A stretch of DNA of 64,000 bases, from positions 310,001 to 374,000 of the forward strand of contig NZ_QJJM01000001.1 in assembly GCF_003201955.1 (NCBI RefSeq). The letters are read 5' to 3'. Position 1 is the stretch's first letter, and each line of letters opens with the position of its first letter. The DNA is from Blastomonas natatoria (GTDB taxonomy: Bacteria; Pseudomonadota; Alphaproteobacteria; Sphingomonadales; Sphingomonadaceae). Below the pieces are notes generated by a model. The model worked only from the letters and a program-made list of their open reading frames with translations. It was not told the origin of the DNA and did not search any database. Shown here piece after piece: positions 1 through 7,906 of this stretch. The translations under genes were made by a program, and so were the position numbers.

Positions 1-266
<266 letters not shown>

Positions 267-403
267 TCATCCGCCAGACCCGCATGGGGTCGGGCGGTAA
301 TGGGAAAGAACGGAGCGGCAAGCCGCGCCGTCATGATATGGCTGCAGAGGCATCCGGTGCTGCACGCGGCAGGCTTTCCCGAGTCCCCCATTGACTGCTA
401 CCA

Positions 404-420
404 AACAATTAACGTGCCAA
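404..420 (-). promoter_or_regulatory. Candidate sigma-54 (-24/-12) promoter for glnB
   Basis: On the minus strand the bases read TTGGCACG-TTAA-TTGTT. The sigma-54 consensus is TGGCACG-N4-TTGCW: the -24 element matches fully, and the -12 element has TTGTT in place of TTGCT. The spacing is right, and the motif lies about 160 bp upstream of glnB in the correct orientation. Nitrogen-regulated sigma-54 control of glnB is common in proteobacteria, which makes the match more credible. Confidence 0.45.
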
Positions 421-502
421 GACGCATTCCGCCACAAAAGCTTGTGTGCGGTGCAATAATATTGCGGGGCGTGATGGAATTGCGGGCAGGCGGGCGTAGC
501 GA

Positions 503-519
503 TGCCCAAATTTTGGGCA
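503..519. promoter_or_regulatory. Palindromic site upstream of the ParDE-like pair
   Basis: TGCCCAAA and TTTGGGCA form perfect 8-bp arms around a single T. The site lies about 24 bp upstream of the -35 element of the parDE-like promoter. It could be an operator for the antitoxin or another regulator. No protein can be assigned from sequence alone. Confidence 0.35.
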
Positions 520-542
520 AGCGCTTGGACGACGAGCGCTGC

Positions 543-572
543 TTGCCTCCCGTCCCGCTGGTAGGATATAAT
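543..572 (+). promoter_or_regulatory. Sigma-70-like promoter for the ParDE-like pair
   Basis: TTGCCT and a perfect TATAAT -10 box are separated by 18 bp. Transcription would start near 579, giving a leader of about 17 nt that includes an AAGGA ribosome-binding site before the ATG at 596. Confidence 0.55.
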
Positions 573-595
573 CGCACCAAAGCGAAAGGACCATC

Positions 596-859
596 ATGGA
601 AAAGGCCAGCATCACCCTGACCGACGCGCATCACAAGCTGCTGCATGCAGCCGTCGAAGCAGGCGAATATGCGAGTATCAGCGAAGCGATCCGCGATGCC
701 CTGCGCGGCTGGGAACTCGAACGCCAGATGCAGCAGGCCGAGCTTGAGCATCTGCGCCGCGAAATCCGGAAAGGCATCGACGATATCGAGGCTGGACGCG
801 TTGTCCAATGGGATCCTGAAGCGATGAAGCAGCGCCTTCGCGCCAAGTTTGCCAAATGA
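596..859 (+). CDS. ParD-like type II antitoxin
   Basis: An 87-residue protein with the N-terminal ribbon-helix-helix pattern of ParD/CopG-family antitoxins (ITLTDAHHKLLHAAVEAGEY then a helix-rich stretch SISEAIRDALRGWE) and a charged C-terminal tail of the kind that wraps around a toxin. The ATG follows AAGGACC at good spacing. Its last bases overlap the start of the toxin gene by 4 bp, indicating translational coupling. Antitoxins of this family bind DNA and repress their own operon; the palindrome at 503-519 is one candidate target. The family is clear, but target specificity is unknown. Confidence 0.85.
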   Translation: MEKASITLTDAHHKLLHAAVEAGEYASISEAIRDALRGWELERQMQQAELEHLRREIRKGIDDIEAGRVVQWDPEAMKQRLRAKFAK

Positions 860-1167
860 CCCGACTTACAGTCTCGGCTGAGGCTCAGGTGGACCTTGAC
901 GGGATCGCGGAGTACATTGCCCGCGACAATCTGGCGGCAGCCGAACAGTTCGTCGACAAGCTGGCCGGGATGTTCGACCGACTTTGTGAAGGGCCTGGCA
1001 TAGGTTCGCCGCGGGACGACCTGATGCCCGGTCTGCGGGGACGCGCCTTCGGAAGCTATATCATCTACTACCTTGCTCGCCACGAGGTGCTGGAAATTGT
1101 GCGCGTCATTCATGGTGCCAGAGATCAGGCCAAGATTTTCGGCGCGTTACCAAACCCTTCTGACTAA
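856..1167 (+). CDS. ParE/RelE-superfamily toxin
   Basis: A 103-residue protein of ParE-like size. It starts MTRLTVSAEAQVDLDGIAEY, matching the ParE opening in which a beta-strand leads to a helix with D-L-x-x-I. The C-terminal half has RAFGSYIIYYLA and a final strand with VIHGARD, typical of ParE toxins, which generally poison DNA gyrase. It directly follows and overlaps the antitoxin gene by 4 bp. Its stop overlaps the stop of the convergent map gene. No frameshift or missing region is evident, so the pair looks intact. Confidence 0.85.
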   Translation: MTRLTVSAEAQVDLDGIAEYIARDNLAAAEQFVDKLAGMFDRLCEGPGIGSPRDDLMPGLRGRAFGSYIIYYLARHEVLEIVRVIHGARDQAKIFGALPNPSD

Positions 1168-1988
1168 TAAGGCGGCCGGTCGAGCCCCTTCGCGCTCTTG
1201 GTGAAGATTTCACAGCCGGTTTCGGTGATGCCGATCGAATGTTCGAACTGCGCCGAGAGCGAGCGGTCGCGGGTCACGGCGGTCCAGCCGTCCTCGAGCA
1301 TCTTCACCGCATGCTTGCCGATATTGATCATCGGCTCGATGGTGAAGAACATGCCGGGCTTGAGCTCGGGTCCGGTGCCAGGGCGGCCGACATGGACGAC
1401 TTCGGGCGCATCGTGAAACAGCTTGCCCAGGCCATGGCCGCAGAAATCGCGGACGACGCCATAGCGGTGCTTTTCGGCATAGGACTGGATCGCGTGCGCG
1501 ACATCTCCCATCGTGTTGCCGGGCTTGGCCTGCTCGATGCCGAGCATCAGGCATTCATAGGTCACATCGACCAGCCGCCGCGCCTTCACCCCGACATCGC
1601 CGATCAGGAACATGCGGCTGGTATCGCCGTGCCAGCCGTCGACGATCGGGGTGACGTCGATGTTGACGATGTCGCCGTCCTTCAGCTTGCGATCGCCGGG
1701 GATACCGTGACAGACGACATGGTTGATCGAGGTGCAGCAGCTGTGCGTGAACCCGCGATAGCCTAGCGTAGCCGGGATGCCGCCGCCGGCCAGCATCAAC
1801 TCGCGCGCCTTGGCGTCAATCTCTTCGGTGGTCACGCCTTCACGCACGAATGAGGTCAGCTCGTCGAGCACATGCGCGGCGAGCTGGCCCGCCTTGCGCA
1901 TGCCCTCGAAACCTTCGGGGCCGTGCAGCTTGATCGTGCCGTCGCGCATCGGCGTGTCGGCATTGGTGACATGGGCATATTGGTTCAT
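1164..1988 (-). CDS. map: Methionine aminopeptidase, type I
   Basis: A 274-residue cytosolic metalloprotease that removes the initiator methionine from nascent proteins. The pita-bread fold metal ligands are visible: D in NIDVTPIVDGWHGDTS (two aspartates), H in FCGHGLGKLFHDAP, E in FTIEPMINIG and E in QFEHSIGIT. The upstream in-frame extension to 2153 is rejected because family homology begins around the methionine at 1988 (MNQYAHVTNAD). The length fits a type Ia enzyme with a short N-terminal extension. It is divergent from a Phd/VapC-like pair and convergent with the parE-like toxin. Expected to be essential. Confidence 0.95.
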   Translation of the reverse strand: MNQYAHVTNADTPMRDGTIKLHGPEGFEGMRKAGQLAAHVLDELTSFVREGVTTEEIDAKARELMLAGGGIPATLGYRGFTHSCCTSINHVVCHGIPGDRKLKDGDIVNIDVTPIVDGWHGDTSRMFLIGDVGVKARRLVDVTYECLMLGIEQAKPGNTMGDVAHAIQSYAEKHRYGVVRDFCGHGLGKLFHDAPEVVHVGRPGTGPELKPGMFFTIEPMINIGKHAVKMLEDGWTAVTRDRSLSAQFEHSIGITETGCEIFTKSAKGLDRPPY

Positions 1989-2040
1989 GGTGATTCCATA
2001 TAGGGCAGGGCGGAGCGATTTGCGACCCCGGATCGGATCG

Positions 2041-2080
2041 GACTTAGTCCGTTGACTTAGTCCGGTCAATGGACTAGCTT
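2041..2080 (+). promoter_or_regulatory. Operator/promoter of the Phd/VapC-like pair
   Basis: An 11-bp sequence GACTTAGTCCG occurs twice in direct orientation (2041-2051 and 2054-2064). The second TAGTCC forms an inverted repeat with GGACTA at 2071-2076. A promoter reading TTGACT (2052-2057), 17 bp, TAGCTT (2075-2080) overlaps the repeats. The predicted transcript would start near the ATG at 2088, implying little or no leader. This is the layout expected for antitoxin autorepression. Confidence 0.5.
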
Positions 2081-2087
2081 CACGCCC

Positions 2088-2324
2088 ATGACCAGCATCG
2101 TCAACGTCCATGACGCGAAAACGCATTTTTCCAAGCTGCTCGACCGTGCGCATGCGGGCGAGGAGATCATCCTGGCCAAGGCGGGCAAGCCCTATGCGCG
2201 GCTGGTGCCTTTGGAGCGGCCTAAAGTGGAGCGTCGACCGGGTCGGCTAAAGCTTGCCAATCGCATTCCCGACAGCTTTTTCTTCGATCCGCTGCCCGAG
2301 GAAGAGCTTCGCGCCTGGGAATGA
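2088..2324 (+). CDS. Phd/YefM-family antitoxin
   Basis: A 78-residue protein beginning MTSIVNVHDAKTHFSKLLDR, a clear Phd/YefM N-terminal DNA-binding and dimerisation motif, followed by GEEIILAKAGKPYARLVPL. The C-terminal part (RIPDSFFFDPLPEEELRAWE-like) is the toxin-neutralising segment seen in VapB-type partners of PIN toxins. It overlaps the toxin start by 4 bp. No strong Shine-Dalgarno precedes the ATG; with the predicted promoter so close, the message may be leaderless. Role: neutralise the PIN ribonuclease and repress the operon. Confidence 0.88.
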   Translation: MTSIVNVHDAKTHFSKLLDRAHAGEEIILAKAGKPYARLVPLERPKVERRPGRLKLANRIPDSFFFDPLPEEELRAWE

Positions 2325-2716
2325 CCGACTATCTGTTCGATACGCATGCACTCGTGTGGTGGTGGCTGGGGGACCCGGCCTTGCCGCGCGAGGTGGCGGA
2401 GGAAATTGGCGACGAGCGCAACACCATATTCGTGAGCGCCGTGTCTGCTTGGGAAGTCGCAACCAAATGTCGCATCGGCAAATGGGAAGCTGCCATTCCG
2501 GTATACGAGAAGTTCGAGCATCTGGCGCGAGCAGACGGCTTTTTCGAACTTGGCGTCAGCGTGTCCAATGGCCTGCTCGCGGGCTCTCTGCCTGGCGAGC
2601 ATCGCGACCCGTTCGACCGGATGATCGCAGCGCAGGCGATCCACGACGACCTGACCGTTATCACCCGCGATCCGGCGCTGGCGGCGCTTGGGTGCCGTAC
2701 CTTCTGGATCGAATGA
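2321..2716 (+). CDS. PIN-domain ribonuclease toxin, VapC-like
   Basis: A 131-residue PIN-domain protein. Acidic residues expected to coordinate Mg2+ are present: D in YLFDTHALVWWW, E in SAWEVATK, D in DPFDRMIAAQA and a fourth in VITRDPAL. The family cleaves RNA, often tRNA. It is coupled to the upstream Phd-type antitoxin by a 4-bp overlap. The LFDTHALVWW opening places it in the group usually paired with Phd antitoxins. It appears intact. Confidence 0.9.
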   Translation: MTDYLFDTHALVWWWLGDPALPREVAEEIGDERNTIFVSAVSAWEVATKCRIGKWEAAIPVYEKFEHLARADGFFELGVSVSNGLLAGSLPGEHRDPFDRMIAAQAIHDDLTVITRDPALAALGCRTFWIE

Positions 2717-2771
2717 AGGGGCTCCGCACGAACCGCTTGCGCCGGTTTGCCCACGCGCTAAACACCGGCGC

Positions 2772-3548
2772 ATGACCGCAGACGCCACCGCTTCCACCCC
2801 CCGCATCTGGACCGCCGCGCTGATCGTGATCGGCGACGAAATCCTCTCCGGCCGCACCCAGGACAAGAATGTCGCGCAGGTCGCGACCTGGCTGAACGTG
2901 CAGGGCATTAGGCTGAAGGAAGTGCGCGTCGTCGCCGATGATATGGACGCGATCGTCGAGGCGGTGAACATTTTGCGCGCCCGCAACGATTATCTGTTCA
3001 CCACCGGCGGCATCGGCCCGACGCATGACGATATCACTGTCGATGCAATTGCACAGGCACTCGGCGTCGAGGTCGTCATTCACCCGGTCGCGCGCGCGGT
3101 GCTGGAACGCTATTACGCCTCGCGCGGCGGGCTCACCGAAGGGCGGCTGCGCATGGCGCGGGTGCCGGAAGGTGCCGAACTGATAGAAAACCGCATGTCG
3201 GGTGCACCAGGCATCCGCATCGGCAATGTGTTCCTGATGGCAGGCGTCCCGCATATTACCGCAGGAATGCTCGATGCGCTGACCGGTACGCTCGAAGGCG
3301 GGCTGCCGGTGCTGTCGGCAACTTTGGGATGCTGGGTCGCGGAAAGCGAGGTGGCGAACATGCTGGGTGCGACCGAGCGCGCGCACGAGCAGTGCCAGAT
3401 CGGCAGCTATCCGTTTTTCCGCGAAGGCCGGGTTGGCGCGAATTTCGTCATTCGCTCGGTCGACCAGGCGGCGCTCGATGCGTGCGCGGCAGAGCTGACC
3501 GCATCGCTGGAAGCGGCCGGGCGCGAAGTCACGCCCGGCGGCATCTGA
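2772..3548 (+). CDS. CinA N-terminal (molybdopterin-binding fold) family protein
   Basis: A 258-residue protein with the MoaB/Mog-like fold found at the N-terminus of CinA. Motifs include VIGDEILSGRTQDKN near residue 20 and TTGGIGPTHDDITVDA near residue 80, the signature of this domain. The C-terminal nicotinamide-nucleotide amidohydrolase (PncC) domain of full CinA is absent, so this is the stand-alone form common in alphaproteobacteria. By homology it may act as a pyrophosphatase on NAD-related compounds, but this is not proven here. The start at 2772 was chosen because homology begins shortly after it; no strong ribosome-binding site is seen. Confidence 0.88.
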   Translation: MTADATASTPRIWTAALIVIGDEILSGRTQDKNVAQVATWLNVQGIRLKEVRVVADDMDAIVEAVNILRARNDYLFTTGGIGPTHDDITVDAIAQALGVEVVIHPVARAVLERYYASRGGLTEGRLRMARVPEGAELIENRMSGAPGIRIGNVFLMAGVPHITAGMLDALTGTLEGGLPVLSATLGCWVAESEVANMLGATERAHEQCQIGSYPFFREGRVGANFVIRSVDQAALDACAAELTASLEAAGREVTPGGI

Positions 3549-3866
3549 TCAATCTTCAGGAGCGATCGCGACCTTCAGGCCGTCGAGCGCGTCGGTCAGC
3601 TGGATCTGGCACGACAGGCGCGAGGTCTCATTGCGGTGGTCCGAGCTGTCGAGCAGGTCATCCTCGTCGGCGCTGATCGGGGGCAGCTTGTCCACCCAGG
3701 CGCCATCGACATGAACATGGCAGGTCGCGCACGAGCAGCATCCGCCGCACAGCGCCAGAAGTTCGTCAAAGCCGTTGTCGCGGATCGCTTCCATCACCGA
3801 CAGGCCGGTATCGGCTTCGATGGTGCTCTCTTCGCCCGCGCGATTGATGACAGTCAGCTTTGGCAT
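3549..3866 (-). CDS. 2Fe-2S ferredoxin, adrenodoxin type
   Basis: A 105-residue electron carrier. The cluster ligands fit the adrenodoxin/putidaredoxin pattern: C40, C46, C49 and C86 (C-x5-C-x2-C-x36-C), with two additional cysteines at 43 and 44 in the loop [11 protein letters not shown]. Such ferredoxins serve P450s, ring-hydroxylating dioxygenases or Fe-S assembly. The stop codon abuts the stop of the convergent CinA gene. No reductase or P450 is adjacent, so the partner is unknown. Confidence 0.93.
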   Translation of the reverse strand: MPKLTVINRAGEESTIEADTGLSVMEAIRDNGFDELLALCGGCCSCATCHVHVDGAWVDKLPPISADEDDLLDSSDHRNETSRLSCQIQLTDALDGLKVAIAPED

Positions 3867-3968
3867 GGAAACTCCCCATATTGGAAACGGGCATTGGCCC
3901 CCCGAATGCGGTTGCTATGATCAACGGCAAGCGCGATTGCAAGCGGCAGAATGGATGAGGATGCAGAT

Positions 3969-4586
3969 ATGGGATTGACCGCAGAGCAACTGACCGGAGG
4001 GCTGGATGCCGTCGCCGCGCGAGAACCGGCAATTGCCCGGGCGCTGGAAATTGCCGGCTATCCCGAGACCCGCATCCGCGATCGTGGCTATGCGACGCTG
4101 CTGCGCACGATCGTCGGCCAGCAGGTCAGCGTGGCGGCGGCGGCGTCGGTCTGGAACAAGCTGGAAGCGGCGTTGGGGAAGGGCTGCGCGCCCGATGCGC
4201 TGATCGCGGCAGATTTCGATGCCCTGCGCGCCTGCGGCCTGTCGCGCCAGAAACAGGGCTATGCCCGATCGCTTGCGGAACTGGTGATGAGCGGCGGTCT
4301 CGATCTCGAAAACCTGCCGCAAGATGACGAGGCCGCGATTGCCGAGCTGGTGCGGATCAAGGGCATCGGCCGCTGGTCGGCGGAAATCTATCTGCTGTTT
4401 GCGGAAGGTCGCCCCGATATCTGGCCCGCCGGCGATCTGGCGGTGCAGGCGGGCATCGGCCGCATCCTGGGGCTGGAGGCGCGGCCTTCGGAGAAGGACA
4501 CACGGCTGCTCGCCGAGCCCTGGTCACCGCATCGCGGCGCGGTCGCGATCCTCACCTGGCATTGCTACAACAACGCCGCGCTGTAA
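3969..4586 (+). CDS. DNA-3-methyladenine glycosylase II (AlkA/HhH-GPD type)
   Basis: A 205-residue base-excision repair glycosylase. The helix-hairpin-helix is IKGIGRWSAEIYLLF, followed by the GPD loop WPAGDLAVQAG, whose aspartate is the catalytic residue. The N-terminal part has LLRTIVGQQVSVAAA, typical of AlkA-like enzymes. It removes alkylated bases such as 3-methyladenine. I place the start at 3969 (MGLTAEQL) because it has a GAGG ribosome-binding site 9 nt upstream; an in-frame ATG at 3951 would add six residues. It lacks the N-terminal AraC-like and TBP-like extensions of E. coli AlkA. Confidence 0.9.
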   Translation: MGLTAEQLTGGLDAVAAREPAIARALEIAGYPETRIRDRGYATLLRTIVGQQVSVAAAASVWNKLEAALGKGCAPDALIAADFDALRACGLSRQKQGYARSLAELVMSGGLDLENLPQDDEAAIAELVRIKGIGRWSAEIYLLFAEGRPDIWPAGDLAVQAGIGRILGLEARPSEKDTRLLAEPWSPHRGAVAILTWHCYNNAAL

Positions 4587-4589
4587 GGG

Positions 4590-5129
4590 TCATCCCTTGT
4601 AAAGGATCCGACCGCTCGCCAGACGGCCGCGGCTGAGTGCTGTCACTTCCTTCAGGAAGCTGGTCGGCTTCTTGAAGAACTTGCTGCCGGGGTTGATCTT
4701 CAGACCTGCTGCGGTGGCGATTTCACCGATGAAATGCACGCAATTGGCCTTATTGAGATTGTAGTTCTTCTGCGGCTTGTTGCGCCACTTGTCGGCTACC
4801 GCCATCACCGCGCGATATTCGGCGTCGGTCAGCTCATAGCTGAAATGCGGCGCGCTGCTGGCGATATATTTGGGCTTCACCACGCTGACCTTGCCGTCGA
4901 CCCAGCCGAACAGGATGCTGGGGCCGGTGCTGATCGCGGTGAAGCCGACATTGGTGTCCACGACCTCGCCGGTCGAATCCACCTTGCCCTTCAGCGTCGC
5001 GAAGGCATGCGGAAACTGGCTGCCCAGCTCGTGGCTGTAGAAGGTGATGGTCACGGCAGCATGCGCGGCATTCGCGCACATCAGCATCGGCGCGATGAAC
5101 AGTGTCAGCAGCAGGCGCTTGAACATCAT
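4590..5129 (-). CDS. Secreted protein, possible permuted papain-like (NlpC/P60-related) fold
   Basis: A 179-residue protein with a clear Sec signal peptide (hydrophobic core LLLTLFIAPMLMCANAAHA, predicted cleavage near residue 24). The mature part has a histidine in SQFPHAFATLKG near the N-terminus and a cysteine in NKANCVHFIGEIA further on. The order His then Cys with an N-C motif is seen in permuted papain-like families (for example DUF4105-type proteins). This function is inferred only from the two motifs. The start overlaps the stop of the ABC permease/binding protein gene by 4 bp, so it is probably co-transcribed with the importer. Confidence 0.65.
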   Translation of the reverse strand: MMFKRLLLTLFIAPMLMCANAAHAAVTITFYSHELGSQFPHAFATLKGKVDSTGEVVDTNVGFTAISTGPSILFGWVDGKVSVVKPKYIASSAPHFSYELTDAEYRAVMAVADKWRNKPQKNYNLNKANCVHFIGEIATAAGLKINPGSKFFKKPTSFLKEVTALSRGRLASGRILYKG

Positions 5130-6670
5130 GGATTCTTGTCCTCGGTCTTGGCGGAGATGGCCCTGTCCAGCCAGATAGCCGAATCGGACGGGCTTTGCTT
5201 GTCGGCGTCCCTGTCGACGCGATAATTGGCCTCTCGCATTTTTTCCACCGGGATTGCGCCGACCAGAGGCTCAAGCGCCGCAATCAGGCGGGGGTCGGCA
5301 GCGGCTGAGCGGCTGGCGAGCAGGATCGCGTCGTAACTGGGCACAGCCCCTTTGGGGTCGGCGAGCACGACCAGGCCGTTGGCGGCGATGCGCCCGTCCG
5401 AGCTGAATGCGGAGATGATGTCCGCCTCGCCAAGGGAAAGTGCGCGGTACATGAAGGTCGGCTCGAAGGCCCGGCGGGCCTTGAACCGCAGCGGGTAGGC
5501 CTTTTGCACCATCTGCCATTCGGGGCGTTCCAAGAACTCGACATCGGTACCGAACACGAAATCGGGCGCGACGCGCACGACATCGTCGAGGCTGCGCAGA
5601 TTGAGGCGTTTCGCATCGTCGGGCCGCACCGCAAAAGCATAGGTGTTTTCGAAACCCAGCGGGCCGATCAGCCGCACCCCGTGCTGCGTCTGCGCCCAGC
5701 GCGCGATCTCGGCGAGCATCTGCGGGCGCGGTTTGCTGTCCTGTCGCTGCATCTCGTTGGTCCAGATGGTGCCAGCATAATCGACATAGACCTGCACCTC
5801 GTCGCTCGCCAGCGCGCGATAGACGACGGCGCTGCCCAGACCCTCGCGATAGCGCACGGCATAGCCTGCCGCCTCCAGCCGCCGCCCGATCAGTCGTGCA
5901 AGAATATACTGTTCCGAGAAGCGCTTGGCCCCAATGGTTACGACAGGCCTGTCGGTCTGCGGCGCGGGCCAGAGCGCGAGGGCTAGTCCCAGCGCCAGTG
6001 CTATTGCGGCGCCCCAGATGCGCGCATGGCGGCGGTGCGCGATGCCGCTTTCGATCAGCCCGAGCAACAGATCGACGGTGATGGCAAGCCCTGCGGCGGC
6101 GAGGCACCCTTCGAGCACCAGGGTCCAGTTCTGCGTCTGCAGCCCGGCGAAGATCAGGTCGCCCAGGCTTGGCTGGCCCACGGTGGTGGACAGCGTCGCT
6201 GCGCCGATCGTCCAGACAGCGGCGGTGCGCACGCCGGCCATGATCGTGGTCGAGGCCAGCGGCGCTTCGACCAGCCACAGCTTCTGCAGGCCGGTCATGC
6301 CCACGCCATCTGCCGCCTCGACCATGGCCGGTTCGACCGAACGCAGCCCGGTCACCGCGTTCCGCAGGATCGGCAGCAGCGCATAGAGCGTCAGCGCCAG
6401 CAGCGAGGGGAGGAAGCCCAGCGGCGAGATTGCATCGCCGAACAGGGCGGAGAGCGCCAGCAGCAGCGGAAAGAACAGCGCAAGCAGGGCCAATGCTGGA
6501 ATGGTCTGGACCAGGCTGGCAAAGCCCAGGGTAATCCCGGCCACCGTGCGGTTGCGCACCGACCAGATCGCGAGCGGCAGCGCGATGACCAGCGCAAGAC
6601 CCAGCGCCGCAAAGCTCAGTTGCACGTGCTGCGCAAGCAGGTCGGTCAGGCGGGGCCAGTCTATGGGCAC
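5126..6670 (-). CDS. Osmoprotectant-type ABC transporter, fused permease and substrate-binding protein
   Basis: A 514-residue fusion. Residues about 1-220 form a five- to six-helix OpuB/ProW-like permease (ALGLALVIALPLAIW; later TTIMAGVRTAAVWTIGAATL with the EAA-type loop). After a further membrane helix, residues about 235-510 form an OpuAC/OpuCC-like binding domain beginning VVTIGAKRFSEQYILARLIG. The family imports quaternary amines (glycine betaine, choline, carnitine) and some members bind ergothioneine. I choose the GTG at 6670 (VPIDWPRLTDLLAQ) because homology begins there; upstream in-frame sequence crosses a dispersed repeat. The cognate ATPase gene lies just upstream. Confidence 0.88.
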   Translation of the reverse strand: MPIDWPRLTDLLAQHVQLSFAALGLALVIALPLAIWSVRNRTVAGITLGFASLVQTIPALALLALFFPLLLALSALFGDAISPLGFLPSLLALTLYALLPILRNAVTGLRSVEPAMVEAADGVGMTGLQKLWLVEAPLASTTIMAGVRTAAVWTIGAATLSTTVGQPSLGDLIFAGLQTQNWTLVLEGCLAAAGLAITVDLLLGLIESGIAHRRHARIWGAAIALALGLALALWPAPQTDRPVVTIGAKRFSEQYILARLIGRRLEAAGYAVRYREGLGSAVVYRALASDEVQVYVDYAGTIWTNEMQRQDSKPRPQMLAEIARWAQTQHGVRLIGPLGFENTYAFAVRPDDAKRLNLRSLDDVVRVAPDFVFGTDVEFLERPEWQMVQKAYPLRFKARRAFEPTFMYRALSLGEADIISAFSSDGRIAANGLVVLADPKGAVPSYDAILLASRSAAADPRLIAALEPLVGAIPVEKMREANYRVDRDADKQSPSDSAIWLDRAISAKTEDKNP

Positions 6671-6698
6671 GGGATCAACTCGCCACCGTTTGATGCAT

Positions 6699-6842
6699 AC
6701 GTCCCTCGACCTTGGTCCACCCTGAGCGGCTGGCTTGCCAGCCAGCCGAAGGGCTCGGGACAAACGGAGATGGGCGAGTTGCGGATTTGCGCTTTTTGCC
6801 ACCAAACCACACCCGTTTGTCCCGAGCGAAGTCGAGGGACGT
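6699..6842. repeat. Dispersed repeat, copy A, with 12-bp terminal inverted repeats
   Basis: This 144-bp block sits between the ABC ATPase and permease genes. It begins ACGTCCCTCGAC (6699-6710) and ends with the exact inverse GTCGAGGGACGT (6831-6842). Its segment 6720-6767 is identical over 48 bp, in inverted orientation, to 7760-7807. It also holds an internal hairpin (GGCTGGC/GCCAGCC). No coding capacity is apparent, so it looks like a MITE-type or palindromic intergenic element. Confidence 0.8.
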
Positions 6843-6865
6843 GATCGTTAACCCAAGCCCCACGC

Positions 6866-7669
6866 TCAACCCCCGCTCCGCATCGCGGTAATTCGCTCCG
6901 CCTGCAAACGCGGTACCGCGACCAATGCCTCGGCCTCCGCCCCGCACCCTCCTGCGATAAGTTCGGCAGGCTCCGCCTCGGCAACGATCCGTCCGCCGGC
7001 CATCACCCACACCCGATCCGCAAACAGCAGCGCCTCGGCCATGTCGTGCGTGACCATGATCGTGGTCAGGCCCAGCCGCTCGTGCAGGGCGCGATACTGT
7101 TCGCCCAGCGCCTCGCGCGTGACCGGATCGAGCGCGCCAAAGGGCTCGTCCATCAGCATCAGCCCCGGCTCGCCCGCCAGCGCGCGCGCCACGCCGACGC
7201 GCTGCTGCTGGCCGCCGGAAAGCTGTTCGGGCAGGCGCGCGGCGAAATCGCGGGGAAGATCGACTAGGTCGAGCAGATCGCCCACCCGGTCGCTGGCCAG
7301 CGTCTGCCCCGTTGCCAGCCGCGATCCGATGCCGATATTCTGCGCGACGGTCATGTGCGGGAACAGGCCGATATTCTGGAACACATAGCCAATCGAGCGG
7401 CGCAGCCGATGCGGTTCCCGGCCGGCCACGTCCTGGCCGTCGATGCGGACGCGGCCCGAATCGGGTTCGATCAGCCGGTTGACCGTCTTGAGCAGCGTCG
7501 ACTTGCCCGATCCCGAGCTTCCGACGATGGCAACAAATGTCCCGGGAGAAATTGTCGCACAGATCGTGTCGATCGCGATGGTCGTGCCATAGGCCTTGCC
7601 CACGCCCTCGAACGCTACGGCAGGGCCGCGCGCGCCTTGCGGCCGAGAAGGAATGGGGGAGGTCGCCAT
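6866..7669 (-). CDS. ABC transporter ATP-binding protein, osmoprotectant (OpuCA/ProV) type
   Basis: A 267-residue ATPase with Walker A GSSGSGKST near residue 51, the Q-loop YVFQNIGLFPHMT, ABC signature LSGGQQQRVGVARAL, Walker B LMLMDEPFGALD and switch histidine in MVTHDMAEAL. Q-loop and signature neighbourhoods match the ProV/OpuCA branch, which lacks or carries C-terminal CBS domains; none is present here. It pairs with the downstream fused permease/binding protein. A 195-bp spacer containing a dispersed repeat separates the two genes, which is unusual for an ABC operon. Confidence 0.92.
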   Translation of the reverse strand: MATSPIPSRPQGARGPAVAFEGVGKAYGTTIAIDTICATISPGTFVAIVGSSGSGKSTLLKTVNRLIEPDSGRVRIDGQDVAGREPHRLRRSIGYVFQNIGLFPHMTVAQNIGIGSRLATGQTLASDRVGDLLDLVDLPRDFAARLPEQLSGGQQQRVGVARALAGEPGLMLMDEPFGALDPVTREALGEQYRALHERLGLTTIMVTHDMAEALLFADRVWVMAGGRIVAEAEPAELIAGGCGAEAEALVAVPRLQAERITAMRSGG

Positions 7670-7759
7670 GCGGGACCGCTTATAGGCGGGTGGGGGCGCT
7701 GCTGGCTACCCACTTGCGCGATCTGCAAGGCGACCATAGCATGCGACCAAACCCACCAT

Positions 7760-7875
7760 CCGTTTGTCCCGAGCCCTTCGGCTGGCTGGCAAGCCAGCCG
7801 CTCAGGGTAAACCGAAGTCGAGGGACGTGCTCGCAACCGCTGGCGCATACGTCCCTCGACTTCGCTCGGGAACTC
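7760..7875. repeat. Dispersed repeat, copy B
   Basis: Segment 7760-7807 is the exact inverse of 6720-6767. It continues to GTCGAGGGACGT (7817-7828) and then ACGTCCCTCGAC (7849-7860) plus TTCGCTCGGG. Copy B lies upstream of the ABC ATPase gene and just before the SDR gene. The same modules as in copy A are present but arranged in opposite order, so the ATPase gene lies between two inverted copies. Confidence 0.8.
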
Positions 7876-7906
7876 GGAGAAGTTGGAGCGAGGGGAGCTT
7901 AATCAT

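Noticed and set aside
6699-7875. Composite transposon made of the ABC ATPase gene and its two flanking repeats
   Set aside because: No transposase, no target-site duplication was found, and the ATPase clearly pairs with the adjacent permease gene. The repeats are better explained as dispersed non-coding elements.
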